DNA of 43,348 nucleotides from Helochares maculicollis (Eukaryota; Arthropoda; Insecta; Coleoptera; Hydrophilidae), in NCBI GenBank assembly GCA_033557835.1, contig JAWQRO010000313.1, positions 1-43,348 on the forward strand. Direction: 5' to 3'. Positions 32,690-43,348 of this stretch are shown piece after piece. The stretch's first letter is position 1. Each line of letters begins with the position of its first letter. The translations under genes and the position numbers were made by a program. Below the pieces are notes generated by a model that saw nothing but the letters and a program-made list of their open reading frames with translations, ran no database searches and was not told where the DNA came from.

Positions 32690-34170
32690 TTATATCCTGC
32701 CGCCGTGCCGAGACTTTACCGTGTGCTGTCCCGTCTTTTGTCATTCTGTCATGAGCTATTCCGCTATGTGTCATTTTGGCCATGTGGCGTCCTAGCAGTC
32801 GTGCCCTTCTGCAAGTTACTAAATGGATACAAAAGGTCCCGGCTCCGGCTCGTCCCATCTCGTGTTCTGTTATCCTATCCCGTTTTGTCCCAACCTCGCA
32901 TGTTTTATCTTATCTTGTCCTATTTTGATTTTTTCTAACTTGTCATGGTTTGTCCATTCTTTTTGACGCATTGCGTGTTGTCCTATCCCAATCTGTCCCG
33001 TCTTATCCCAATCCGGAGCAATTTGACCTATCCAGTTTTCCCTTAACTTCTTAACCCTGGCTTGCCCTGTGTAGTCTTACCATCCTGTATTTTGCCCTAA
33101 ATTATCTTAACTTATCAAATCCTAATATTTCGTTCTCATCATCATGTTTTGTTCTAACTTTGTTGTGTCGTAATCCTGTCTTGTCTTGCCTTGTCCCCTC
33201 TTGTTTTGCTGTCGCACATTATATTGTCTACTAACTTATCGTATCCTAACATGACCTATAAGTCCCATCTGGTTCTCACTCATCTTGCTGTATCTTATGA
33301 TGTCGCATACTATATTGTGTAGTAACTTATCCTATGTCCTATTTTACCTAGTCGTATCCCTTATTGCCCATAATCCTGTCTTGTCCTACCTTCCCCTCCC
33401 TTATCTTGCTGTATCCTATGATGTCACACTATATTGTCTACTAACTTATCCTATCCTAGCATGTCCTATTTTATCAAGTCGTATCGCTCGTCGCGCTTAA
33501 TCTTGTCTTGTCCCATCTGGTCCTCACTCATCTGGTTGTATCCTATGTCACATACTATATTATGTACTAACTTATCCTATTCTAACATGTCCTACTTTAT
33601 CTAGTCCTATCGCTCGTCGCTCTTAAACTTGTCTTGTCCCATCTGGTCCTCACTCATCTGGTTGTATCCTATGAAGTCGCATACTATATTGTGAACATAC
33701 TTATCCTATCCCAACATGTCCTATTTTATCTAGTCGTATCGCTCGTCGCGCTTAAACTTGTCTTGTACCATTTGGTCCTCACTCATCTGGCTGTATCCTA
33801 TGATGTCGTATACTTTATTGTGTACCTACTTATCGTATACTAATATATCCTATTATACTTAGTCGTATCCCGTGTTGCCCAGAAACCTGTCTATGTCTAT
33901 GATGTCGCATACTATATTGTCGTCAGTCTTATTCTATCCCAACGTGTCCTATTTTACCTACTCGTGTCGCTCATTGACTTTAATCTTGTCTTATCCTATC
34001 TTGTTTTGCCGTATCTTATGATGTCGCAGAATATAGTGTCTAATAACTTATCCTATTCTAACATGTGCTATTTTACCTATTTATGTGATAATTTTCTCAT
34101 ACAATAACATATTTGATCCTATCGTGGCTTATTCTTTTTCTATCCTATTCTGTTATGCTCTATGCTATAT
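32690..34170 (+). repeat. Pyrimidine-rich minisatellite with about 120-bp higher-order unit
   Basis: The whole stretch is built from TCCTA, TTGTC and TATCC-like words. Between about 33208 and 34085 they are organised into units that begin near ATGTCGCATACTATATTGT, at 33208, 33299, 33421, 33545, 33674, 33803, 33902 and 34021. Spacing is 91-129 bases. Within a unit the order is ACTTATCCTATCCTAACATG, TCCTATTTTATCTAGTCGTA, TCGCTCGTCGCGCTTAA and CTTGTCTTGTCCCATCTGGT. The units from 33421 to 33803 are the most alike. The flanks (32690-33200 and 34090-34170) keep the short words without the long period. Open frames inside are by-products of the repeat. Confidence 0.85.
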
Positions 34171-34510
34171 TAATATACCACGGCTTTGTTGTCATATAAG
34201 TACCAGAAAACTAAAATAAATTGTGCATCCCCGCTCTATAGCTATTGAATTTGTTTTAAAGAACTTTAGCATCTGGTTCCAATAAATACAAATGGCTAAA
34301 TTGCTATACTTTCTCCATCTAACGTCAGAACCTAAACTTGGAAGACGAATCTTGCGCAAAACCCTAATTATAAAAAGCTTTGTGTTGCATTGAGCATTAA
34401 GATAATCTTAAAACGTCTAGGAAAACCACTGCATTCAATAAAACTGATGAACACAGCGTCATATTTTACATTGGAGCTATCCATCACAAAATATAAATAT
34501 TTTTAGAATC
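34171..34510. other. Non-coding stretch
   Basis: Nothing recognisable. Confidence 0.5.
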
Positions 34511-35110
34511 AAAGTTTACGTTCTCGGAACTCACTGTCTTCGCTCGCTCATCCTTCGTAATATCTTGGAATACCTAAAGCATCAAGTGTGCTTCTCTTTC
34601 AAAATAGGAATACCTCAAAAATCAAATAAGCTTTTCTTGCAAAGAAATACGTCAAGTATTCAAAAAGCGTGGCTTACTGGGTATTCGCTCGCTCATCCTT
34701 GGCAACAGTAACCCAAGCGTCGTCCGTCTGTGACTTTCTAGCAACTAGAATACATTAGTCTGTAAATAAATGCAGCAAGAGTAGTAAATAAATGCAGCGA
34801 GAGTGTGCTTTCCAGATTATCCGGGCAACAAACTTCAGTGTTACAGTTTTAAGTACTAGCCATTCCCCTTAAGCGACCAATTTGCTAGTGAAAATCTGGA
34901 GATTTGCCCAGTATATAGTCTCGTCATCATGTTGTTTATTTTAGCCCTAAATGTACCTACCTGCGCTCAGCTTAACTCATGTTTATCTTAAGGGGAACAG
35001 ATAGATATAAATATTCCGACTTGAACGCGATTAGCTAACTAGAAATGCATCAAGGATGAAATAAACTTCGCTTACTCGGGATTCGCCCGCGCATCCATCG
35101 CAATTTGGTA
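34511..35110 (+). repeat. Cluster of family A copies
   Basis: Good matches lie near 34530 (GTCTTCGCTCGCTCATCC), 34618 (AAATCAAATAAGCTTTTCTT), 34670 (ATTCGCTCGCTCATCC) and 35055-35095 (AAATAAACTTCGCTTACTCG then GGATTCGCCCGCGCATCC). The associated CCATTCCCCTTAAGCGACCA box is near 34860. A 22-base tandem duplication with two or fewer mismatches lies at 34762-34805. Confidence 0.55.
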
Positions 35111-38100
35111 ATGCATCAAGGCTAATAAAAGCAAATATTTAAATTTGCTTTGGGGTGACAACAAATCAGCGCCCTAGAGTATAAAAACAGCAGATTGTTG
35201 TAAGAGGTTGGTAATTGCTGTGGTTCGTTTTGCAGTAGAATTTAATTCAAAATAGATTTTGACTTCGATTAGTTGGAAAATAGTCCGTCCAAAACATGAT
35301 TTAATTCTTGAATTCCTTTTTATTTTAATGTGCATGATTTTAAAAATTTTCATTCGGTTTAATAAAGGATGAATCTAAGATACTTAATTGTGTAACTAGT
35401 TTTAGTGCAAACTAGCATATATTCGATTATATACTGTGCTATATATACTGTCTTCCTATGTTTTTAATATAAGACGAAAGCGGCTGGTAGAAACCTGAAT
35501 TTGCTTTATAAATATGTTTATTTTATATCAGTTTAATGTTTACACAAGTAAATGTACGCAAATTGCAGCCCGGAAGCACTGCAACTAATGTGTTACCAAT
35601 CGAGTTGGTCAGCTGTTTTTTATCACCTATTTTATGAAAAAACCGGCCTTTCCGCAACAGAAAAAGCGAAACTATCCAGAATACCCTGCAACAGATCAGA
35701 AAGCTAATTTTATAGCCGTTTCCCTTAATGCATTTCAATACGAATAATTTAGTTCAATTATTAGGATAAAAATTACTTATTCTCGAGCTTTCCTCAAAGA
35801 AAATTTTCGTTAAACATAGACCTCGAATTGGTGCAGAAATCAATTCCCTTGTGGCGATTCAATTATGGGCAGCACATAAGGATATGTTACAAAAAACCGC
35901 CATTTTTATAAATATTTTAGCTGATTCTTATGTTCCAATGCTGTTTTTTAAGTAATTGGATTTCAAAATGTACTACTTTTATACAAACATTTTATTATTT
36001 ATTATGAAAGAAGTAATATTTGGCACTAACAGTTTTTAAATATTTTGTAATCAACTTGTGTAACGTTCAAACTCTCATTTTTTGAACAAATTGTCTCCGT
36101 AAAACGATGATTTGATCGCAAAAGTTGTAAAAAGTTAGACTAAAGCCGTAACTAACTAACTAACATATTACTGTAAATTTAGTCAGTATTCGAATTCTTT
36201 AGAGCTGTTTTTACATTACGACCAACCGTTAACGACATATAAATGAAAGAACAGTCGGAAACTAATAGTGAAAACAGAACAACAACCAAATTGATCGAAA
36301 AATTTCTGCGAAAACAAGTACTGTGTATAGTTCTGCAGAAAATATATTATTGGATAACTATGTTATAAATTGAAGTGTTTTATAACCAATTAAGTATGTT
36401 TTATTGCTTTTTCATCCATTATATTAACGTAAACTAAGAGTAAATGGCCAAGTTTGCTGCTGTTTTCTCAGAATGTCCAAGATGCACTTTTATGCTTCGC
36501 TTACTGACTTTTCGGAACTGATTTTCACCATGTTATCTCAATTTTTTCGAGAGTCACTGTTGTGATTTGCCTTTAGGACTACGTTGTTACTCGTGACATG
36601 TCTGAAGAATGAAAAATCTCAGTATTAACTTTCATGATTGGTTTTTTTCTAGACTTGCTTTCGTTGTTTCCTAAAAAGAATTCAGTTGCAAATCCTTGAT
36701 CACCATGTCTTTTCGTCATTGTGTATGCGAAATGTATTATTATTGATTTAAAAGGCTTAGAAAAAATCGCACTTGTAAACTGTCAACTTCTTATTCACAA
36801 CTGGGGCTAATTTTAAGATAGCAGTTTAAAGTAAGGAAATTAGCTCGCTTTCAGATTCATTAATCAGAAGTAATTCAACCAGGTCATCATGCTGCGTTTT
36901 TCGGTTTAATTTCTAGTTGATTGCTTTTACAGCAAAACAACTTTTAATATAACAAAAACTAAATTTGACGTTTATCACCGCCATAAACATCGTTACGAGC
37001 AATTCGTAAAGCAGCAATTTGCTTTTATAGTGCCGCCAATATCTGTTTCCTGAAATATGCCTACAATTCAGTCGAATATTAGAGAAACATTGCTGTTGGT
37101 GCTGCGCACAATCACCATATCTTTGAAAATTCGGTGCAGAAACTGGTCGGGTGGAAATGTTTGTGCAAAAACGAGTGCGTTTTTTGAAACCTCTTCCGTC
37201 AGTTTGGATAATTCCCCCTTGACCAGAGCTTTACGAAAATGTCAGTATGGTGCAATTTAACAGTTGCAAATGAATCCGTATCCAGCAGTGGCTTTCAACG
37301 GCAAATGAAGGAGCAGTCTGCACCGTGATCTCGCGAGTCCAAATCCAGGAGGGATAAAAAGAGCAAAGACGACCAAATCGGGGCAGATAATGTAATACAG
37401 CCCCATAAATAAGGGCCGGTATACGGCAACGAAGCAATCAATCAAAACCTGAAACTTCAATGCGTTAAAGATGTAAAAGTGTGCCTCCGCTTAATAAAAT
37501 ATTGTTTTTGCTCAGATTGCGTGACAAGCTTCAGAATATATTAGGCTGAAAGCGCAACAAAAAGTAAAGGCTCGCTATCGAAAAGTAGATTTATATTTTT
37601 AAAATGCTGATATCGAGAGACATAAATGCGGTGAGGAGTTTTTGTTGTAGATCCTCAGATTACTTATTAATAGCCGGCCAATATCAATAAAAACCAGTCG
37701 AAAAATCGACTCGCCAAGCTGGCTTTCCACGAAGAAAAGCGGAAGTTGCTGTGGAACTATATGGAAGTATAATATTATTTTATTGGTTCGCTTTTTATAT
37801 ATATTTCACTTCGGTCGTATCGGGGCTAAATCTCAGAACGATTATGCAACCGTTTTCAAGGTTGCGATTTCCCGATACGCCCCTTAAGATTCTGATTAAA
37901 GAAAATAGCAAATAATAATAATGATGACAATAAAACGTAAATGCAGAGCGAGATTGCTTTCTACGCTAATTGTTGTCAACCGGAATGGGTGACGTGTAAT
38001 GTAAATTAATAAAACAACAATAAAAGAGAGTTACGATCCTGAAATGTAATCAAAATTTCAGTAACGTTTTCTTTTACCTGAATAAGATTTTTGTGCCGCG

Positions 38101-38719
38101 ATAAAAATGTTTATGCGTAATGTGTTTTGTCTTTTATTGCTTTATTTACATGTTCTATCTCATTTCCTGTAGTAGTAAAAAGTTGGACATGTCTTGTTAG
38201 TTAAGTAGATGAATTCGTAATAATTCGGATTATAAGGATGGATTTCAGCGACCGCTGAGGATTTTTCCTGCGTTTATTTATGATATAGCTTTCACAACAA
38301 ACTTTTTGTTTAGCATATTAAAAAAAGTGTTTGGAAGAAGAACGTTTTGTTTTGAAAGAGAGGGCAACAAGTTGATGGTGAAAAAACAGCGGCATCAGCA
38401 GGAATAACGATGTTATTATGAGTAATTATTTTTAAAATAATTGTTATGTTTTATACTGGCCTCTTACCACACACGCTACGGTCGACCATTCGATAGTTAT
38501 GTATATTTTTAAGTCGCCTCTCACTCAGAAGACAAAATAATATGCATCTACCGCATACATTGTAAGTGGAGGAAGGTGCGGGTAAAATACATTGTTGCGC
38601 TGCTTTGTAAATGGTCGCTTGCTGTGTGAATATCTCGAAAACTGTTGGCTGTGGTACGCATGGTACAGAAACATCCGGCAACCGTTAGCATAGGTAATTC
38701 TTGGGTTGTCTTTGGGAGC
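35111..38719. other. Long non-coding stretch
   Basis: No gene, transposase or repeat core recognised. Short frames, such as 67 residues at 37057-37260 and the minus-strand frames near 37231-37460, have no identifiable motif. A small AACT tandem run occurs at 36151-36165. Confidence 0.45.
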
Positions 38720-38800
38720 TCGGCGTTTTACATTCCCTTCGACTATACGATGTATAGTAAATTTATTGCGATCGTGAAAAAATTCCAACACGAAATTTTT
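38720..38800 (-). repeat. Family H hairpin end, minus copy
   Basis: TTTTACATTCCCTTCGACTA then TACGATGTATAGTAAATTTA has a 7-bp hairpin (arms 38742-38748 and 38752-38758, loop GAT). It is followed by TTGCGATCGTGAAAAAATT, the reverse complement of the CATGATCG-type box of other H copies. Confidence 0.5.
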
Positions 38801-40529
38801 AATCCATTTTGGCGTGCCGTCTATATGTTTGTACTGCTATTATAGTAAGCAGACGATTCGTTTTAAAATTTTATCAATTAAAGTACCCAGTAGGAAGAGC
38901 TATCCAGTTGTAATTGTAAATAAATATTTATCTGAAAACCCATTAAAAATTAATAGATACACACGTATTAGTAAGTTCTATTCCTCTAAATTTAAAATGC
39001 CCATATCTAGTAGTCTATGGAACCAAATAAAAACCTGAACATGTAATTTAACTTCTCGCTTAAACACTAAATATTTAAAAATGCATTAAACCAAAATGCA
39101 AATGTATTATGTATTGAAGAAGATATAAAGCATGAAAACTCTGGTTTCGTCAATTTTTCCGTGAGTGTTTATTATTAAATTAGTGAATACTTTATGCTAT
39201 ATATGATGAATACAAACATTCTAACTGTTTTTCTACAACAGGGCGAACATTTTTACCGCCTATCTCACATGCTAGAATCAAATGTATCCAAATCCAGAGC
39301 GTAGATACTACGATTATTTTACTGTTAATCAATAAAGCTTATAAATATAAATTTTAGAAGATATTCGTGAAATTAAAAATAGATTCTCGAAACAAAAACG
39401 GAACAATACAGTATGATGAAAATTAATAGTGTAACTAAATTCTAAAAAAACCGTCACGAAATAGTGGTGAAAAGAAATGATAGCAAACAGGGTTGCATAA
39501 AAATCATAATAGATTAAAATCCTAAAACGGTTTGTAAAAATAACTGCACGCAAAATAAATTTTGGGAAAGGGCGCGGCCAATATCAAACTCGAAGAGTGT
39601 TGCTAACATTTTAAAGTTTTTCCAGAATTCTAACTATTTTTCATATATTCTAATTTTTCATATTCAAAATTCTTTCGTCACATAATAAATAATTTCAATT
39701 CTTTGTCTTCAAATTTTCAATCTGACTCTTTAAATCATATTTGTTTTTCGTTTAAAACGAAACTTTCTTTTAAAATTCCTTTTGTAATTTTATATGTTAC
39801 GTGTAGTGAGGTGATACATACATTTTAGAGGCTTATTGAAAATAGAAGGTATATGTGAATTGTTTTTAAATTCAGTATGTTCATTCATTACATATTAAAA
39901 TACAATAATCAGATTGTTAGTATTTTTTAAATGGTCGCCGTAGTAACTAATCTTTTGAAACACTTGCGGCGAAGGGCACAATTCAGCGGGATTTTTAGCT
40001 TCTGTTAGACCGATCTGAATTAAAAAAGTGTGGTTTAAACGTATTCATAAGATCTAATTGACTTAATAAAAACACTTTTAATAGCCGAACGAAGCGAGCC
40101 AATGCAGAATGTTTCTGAATGTCCGAAACCAGGTCGGGATCTCATATGATTTCAAACCATCGTGCGCTTCTAGATGTTAGAAGCTTAGGTCGATGCTTTA
40201 AATTGTATTTGAAATTATAAACCAAATTTCAGATTCAATTACTTTCAAAGTTACTTAATAAAGTATTGCTTTTTTCATTTGATTGTTTGCAATGCTCAAC
40301 TAGTATTTATAATGTACTTTTATGCTTTTAAATGAGAAAAAAATCGAATCAGCTTTTTAAAGAACTCAAAAATTAGCGAATTGCTATTCGACCTTGACAC
40401 CCGTAATTGTTAGCTGTAGCTTTCGGTTTAAAACAACAATAAAAAAGTTTTTATAGGTAAAATTCTATTTCCGACTTTCAATTCATTTTAAATTAGACTG
40501 TCTACTAATGTGTGAAATAATGATCGTTT
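38801..40529. other. AT-rich non-coding stretch
   Basis: No gene recognised. Several frames of 66-76 residues are AT-driven and have no motif. Confidence 0.5.
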
Positions 40530-41185
40530 TACGTTATATGGCTTTAGTGAATCTCACGTCGAATACGTTGCATGCTATACGGGGACTTAAAGGCGACACA
40601 ACGCTTAAAAAAATGGTCTTTGATAGTTTTGTGTTTAGTGAATATAATTGTGTGTTAGAACATTCCAAACTGAAGGGGAAGAAAGAGAAAATTCGATACA
40701 TTCTTGAGTACCTCTACGACCAAGAGGAAAATTCAAAGCAGGTGTCCAATTTACCATTATAAGCTGCCTTCATCGGGTCAATCGCCTAATTTTGAATTAT
40801 ATTGTCAATAAGTGGCCAGATTGAAGGAGGAGCCCAGAAATGGTCAAAAGGAAGGGTGTTGTGTTTCACCAAGACAAAGCAAAGACTCGCACGTCTATAA
40901 CGAAGCGCCAGAAGATCTGAGAGCTTGGTTGGGAGGTTTTATCGCATCCGCTGTATAGCTCAGACCTGGCACCAGGCGATTATCACCATTGCAAGCATTT
41001 GTAATATTTTCCTGATGGTTAACATCTGGCCTCAAGAGAGCATTATGCAATTGCTTGCAAAATGGACAAAAGTTATAGAACAAAATGGCGCATAGTTGGT
41101 CTAAATCCGGAAATACTTTGCTAATTTCATCGGCGAAACAAAGATGAAAAACGAATAGAACTTTCCACTCCATCTAATATATTCC
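40530..41185 (+). mobile_element. Mariner transposase relic, family 1, internally deleted
   Basis: Near 40674-40740, KKEKIRYILEYLYDQEENSK is the start of the transposase. About 60 residues' worth of DNA later the frame resumes at RLKEE and VVFHQDKAKTRTSITKRQK, then ELGWEVLSHPLYSSDLAPGD and YHHCKHL (to about 41010), and ends KWTKVIEQNGA near 41062-41095. The helix-turn-helix region, the DETW block and the following segment are deleted. The second and third catalytic Asp positions remain, but stops interrupt the frame. The 5' flank (40560-40680) aligns with 3545-3660, placing both copies in one family. It is dead, but it resembles the deletion derivatives that a full-length element can mobilise. 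Confidence 0.85.
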
Positions 41186-42403
41186 CACTAGAAATTTTGC
41201 ATGTCTTACGGGAACGTAGATTTAAATTTTTTTGGGGCTATATTTACTTGTTATAAATTTTAATACAACCTGCGGAAAATATCGCATTTAATACAAATTA
41301 ATATTCAATCAAACGATGGAATTGGGGCGCCCTGAAAGCATTTCGATTTATTCTGCTTGAAATAGTGCGAAAAATTAATTTTCTAACGCATATGTAAATT
41401 CAAAATTGGTTATTTATTTTTCACTGTGAAAAATATTCGTTGTGTCCCTCTTCAATGATCCATCCGCTTTATACGCTTCGTATAAAAATGTCGCTTATAG
41501 TCCGCCCTACCATCATAATCGCAGCTCGCGTTTCAACAGTCATGGGGCCCCTATTTTTAAGAAGCTTTGTCGTACACACTCTATTATATACAGAGGTATG
41601 AATATAGTTGCATTAAAAAGGATTACATAGAAATACAAATTGAAAGCATTACCACGGATAGCATGGTAGCATTATTTGCCCTGGAGTTAGAGGACTGTCC
41701 CTTTGCACACACTCTGGCGCTACGCTAAATCTGTTTTACGTGCCGCGCGATCAGCGCCGATAAAAACCTCATTTGTAATCCACAAATCCGATTGCATTGC
41801 CTCCGGCCCTCTTCTAACTAAGTAAATACAATATTTATTGCGCTCTCTGCGCTGTCTGATTTCCCAACTTTGTTAATAACCGTTATCTAACTAACTTTTC
41901 CTTAATGAAAATGCATATTCCCCAGACTGAAGCGAGTCGCAGAACCAAGCCGCTTGGAACTTCTTCGAATCGTAGATCTTTGCTGTATCGCTTCGTTTAT
42001 CCCTCCCGGAAAGCGAAGACGAGAAACAACACGGGATAATTCGCATATTCCAAATTAGCACCGTTTTGGTCAGTCTAAGAACCGGGGTCAAGTTATCTGA
42101 ACTTTTAAGGAGAACTGTTACTAAATTCAAAACTCCAATATCATGATCTGTTGTGCCCAGACGGATATTGGATGTATGTTGTTGAGGAAGACGCTGAATT
42201 TTCTAAAATAAGTGCATTATTTTGTATAGTAATAGTTAAATGACTAGGCAACCGAATTTGACACGTTTACATGTAGTGCGTCTTTTCTTGAATCCTGAAA
42301 GCTATATATTTGCCAAATGAAATTGACAAAAATGTAATTTATAGTTAACTCGTTGACGGGACGGCACTTTTAAAGATTGCAGTGCAAGAAGTCCATTTCA
42401 TTT
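41186..42403. other. Non-coding stretch, GC-richer at 41660-42080
   Basis: No gene is supported. The 41690-41870 part (GCGCTACGC, GCCGCGCGATCAGCGCC) is GC-richer than its surroundings. A 79-residue minus frame at 41891-42130 is unrecognised. Confidence 0.35.
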
Positions 42404-42467
42404 AATCATATTATATTTTGAAAAATGTTAGTATTAATCAAATTATATTTTGAAAAATTTTAGTATG
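42404..42467. repeat. 32-bp tandem duplication
   Basis: Two adjacent copies (42404-42435 and 42436-42467) of an AATCA..TTATATTTTGAAAAAT.TTAGTAT unit with few mismatches. Confidence 0.7.
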
Positions 42468-42572
42468 ATTATACGTTATTATCATGCTTCAATAAATTCT
42501 CTGTTCATTTGAACCAATCCTGATTTTTTCTTCTCTTTGTAGAGGTAAACTATTCATATTAACACTGTTATT

Positions 42573-42676
42573 CTACGACCGTTGTCGTAGCTGTTCAAAA
42601 TTGATCTCTAAAGAAGCTACGAGATAGCTCGTAGTTAGCGTCCTGGACAGGAGACCACCTACGAGGTATCTAGTAG
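42573..42676. repeat. Cluster of short CTACGA hairpins
   Basis: Three hairpins share a CTACGA arm. One is CTACGA 42573-42578 with TCGTAG 42585-42590. The second is CTACGAG 42617-42623 with CTCGTAG 42628-42634. The third, imperfect, is CTACGAG from 42659 with CTAGTAG to 42676. Between the last two lies TCCTG/CAGGA (42641-42652). No known element is recognised. Confidence 0.55.
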
Positions 42677-42784
42677 TTGGCAGTCAACATGTTAAAAGAT
42701 AAATCTAAGTTTCTGACAGTCAACTTTGTAGTACCAAGTCTGTAAGTAGGAAACCAATATTGTTTCTTATGGGAAATTCACATT

Positions 42785-43015
42785 TATTGTATGAAAATGG
42801 TAAAAAATAGCTGATTCAAAGTACTGCTCTTCGTTTGCTGAATCTATTTAGCATTTTATAGATGCTACGTCCAAAAAGCAAGTGCGTGTCCCACAGATGC
42901 AAATCTGTCGGAGCCATATCTAGTGAGTAGGCCGCATGCGAAAGCAATGCGTCAACTGTTTTTGTAATCGGTTTTGCTGGTGCGATTGTGTCTCATGATC
43001 TTCCATCGCACATCC
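42785..43015 (-). mobile_element. Mariner-class transposase C-terminal relic
   Basis: The minus strand encodes AKPITKTVDALLSHAAYSLD, then MAPTDLHLWDT and further degraded sequence toward 42790. This corresponds to the block with the third catalytic Asp (HxxYSPDxAPSDYHLF in the family). Only the C-terminal third remains. It differs from the other relics in the window. Confidence 0.6.
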
Positions 43016-43118
43016 CAATTCGATGGAGCAGTGATATTGATTTATACATGGCAAGCAGCAAGTGACTCGATATATTTTAATAGACTGAGGAAAGTAGCAA
43101 ACGATACTTTTTGGTGTA

Positions 43119-43348
43119 CGAGGTGTGTTCAAAAAGTATCGCGAATTTTGTGTTTTCTCAAAAACTATTTCTTTATTCATGAATATCTATTTTGTCCCCT
43201 TCAAAGTAATCCCCATGAGATATTATACACTTGTGCCAACGTTTTTTCCAATCTTCGAAGCACTTAAAAAATCATTTTCCCTTATCTTGTTCAGCTCCTC
43301 CTTCGATGCCATCTTTACCTCGTCAATATTAGCGTAGCGTCGTCTTTT
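43119..43348 (-). mobile_element. Tc1/mariner-class element, C-terminal end and inverted repeat (runs off the window)
   Basis: The terminal repeat begins CGAGGTGTGTTCAAAAAGTA at 43119, directly after a TA (43117-43118), the target dinucleotide of this superfamily. On the minus strand the coding end reads NIDEVKMASKEELNKIREND, then (after a one-base shift at the A-run 43266-43271) CFEDWKKRWHKCIISHGDYF and EGDKIDIHE with a stop. Apart from that shift the frame is clean, so this is the least decayed mobile element in the window. The catalytic core lies beyond the right edge. The exact subfamily is not assigned. Confidence 0.8.

Noticed and set aside
33285..33843. Hydrophobic open frames of about 70 residues
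   Set aside because: They arise from translating the TCCTA-rich repeat, which lacks stops in some frames.
33208..34085. Regularly spaced repeats that might suggest a CRISPR array
   Set aside because: Units are adjacent and diverged with no unique spacers, and the genome is eukaryotic. It is a minisatellite.

Overview
The window is AT-rich nuclear DNA from an arthropod, almost certainly an insect. The support is a spliced coding exon of jagunal with insect-like sequence, several mariner-class transposase relics, a non-LTR retrotransposon relic, GT/AG splice sites at the candidate exons, and long repeat-filled non-coding stretches. There are no bacterial-style operons, ribosome binding sites, CRISPR arrays or rRNA. 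The insect order cannot be fixed from this sequence.

Layout. 1-5542 is repeat-rich non-coding DNA with a decayed mariner copy on the minus strand (2765-3665). 5543-5896 is the last coding exon of jagunal (plus strand), followed by a 3' UTR with two AATAAA signals; its upstream exons were not found. 6825-7415 is another mariner relic. 8593-9960 is a dead LINE reverse transcriptase of the R1/Waldo/TRAS type. 11200-11670 looks like a solo LTR or isolated core promoter. 12550-12577 and 12964-13012 are two small candidate exons that join in frame to begin a protein. 13013-27968 is mostly interspersed repeats, two more mariner relics and a tRNA-like relic. 27969-28000 and 31385-31536 are two further candidate first coding exons; the second encodes a proline-rich N-terminus inside a GC-rich, promoter-like block. 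29591-30440 is a degenerate tandem repeat. 32690-34170 is a pyrimidine-rich minisatellite with a unit of about 120 bp. 34200-40500 is mostly unique AT-rich DNA with repeat fragments. 40530-43348 holds three more mariner-class relics, the last running off the right edge.

The strongest gene call is jagunal, an endoplasmic reticulum membrane protein. The most interesting inference is that all three candidate translation-start exons (12550/12964, 27969, 31385) lie on the plus strand and end in the same splice phase, with two bases left over. That is what alternative first exons of one long gene would show, but the shared downstream exon is not visible here.

Much of the rest belongs to a few interspersed families. 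I label them A (a CAAATAAGCTTCGCTTACTC-like core), B, H (ending in a lox-like hairpin), K and S (a motif around GTCTCCACTCAACATTCCCG). I defined these by comparing the window with itself, and I cannot match them to named database families.
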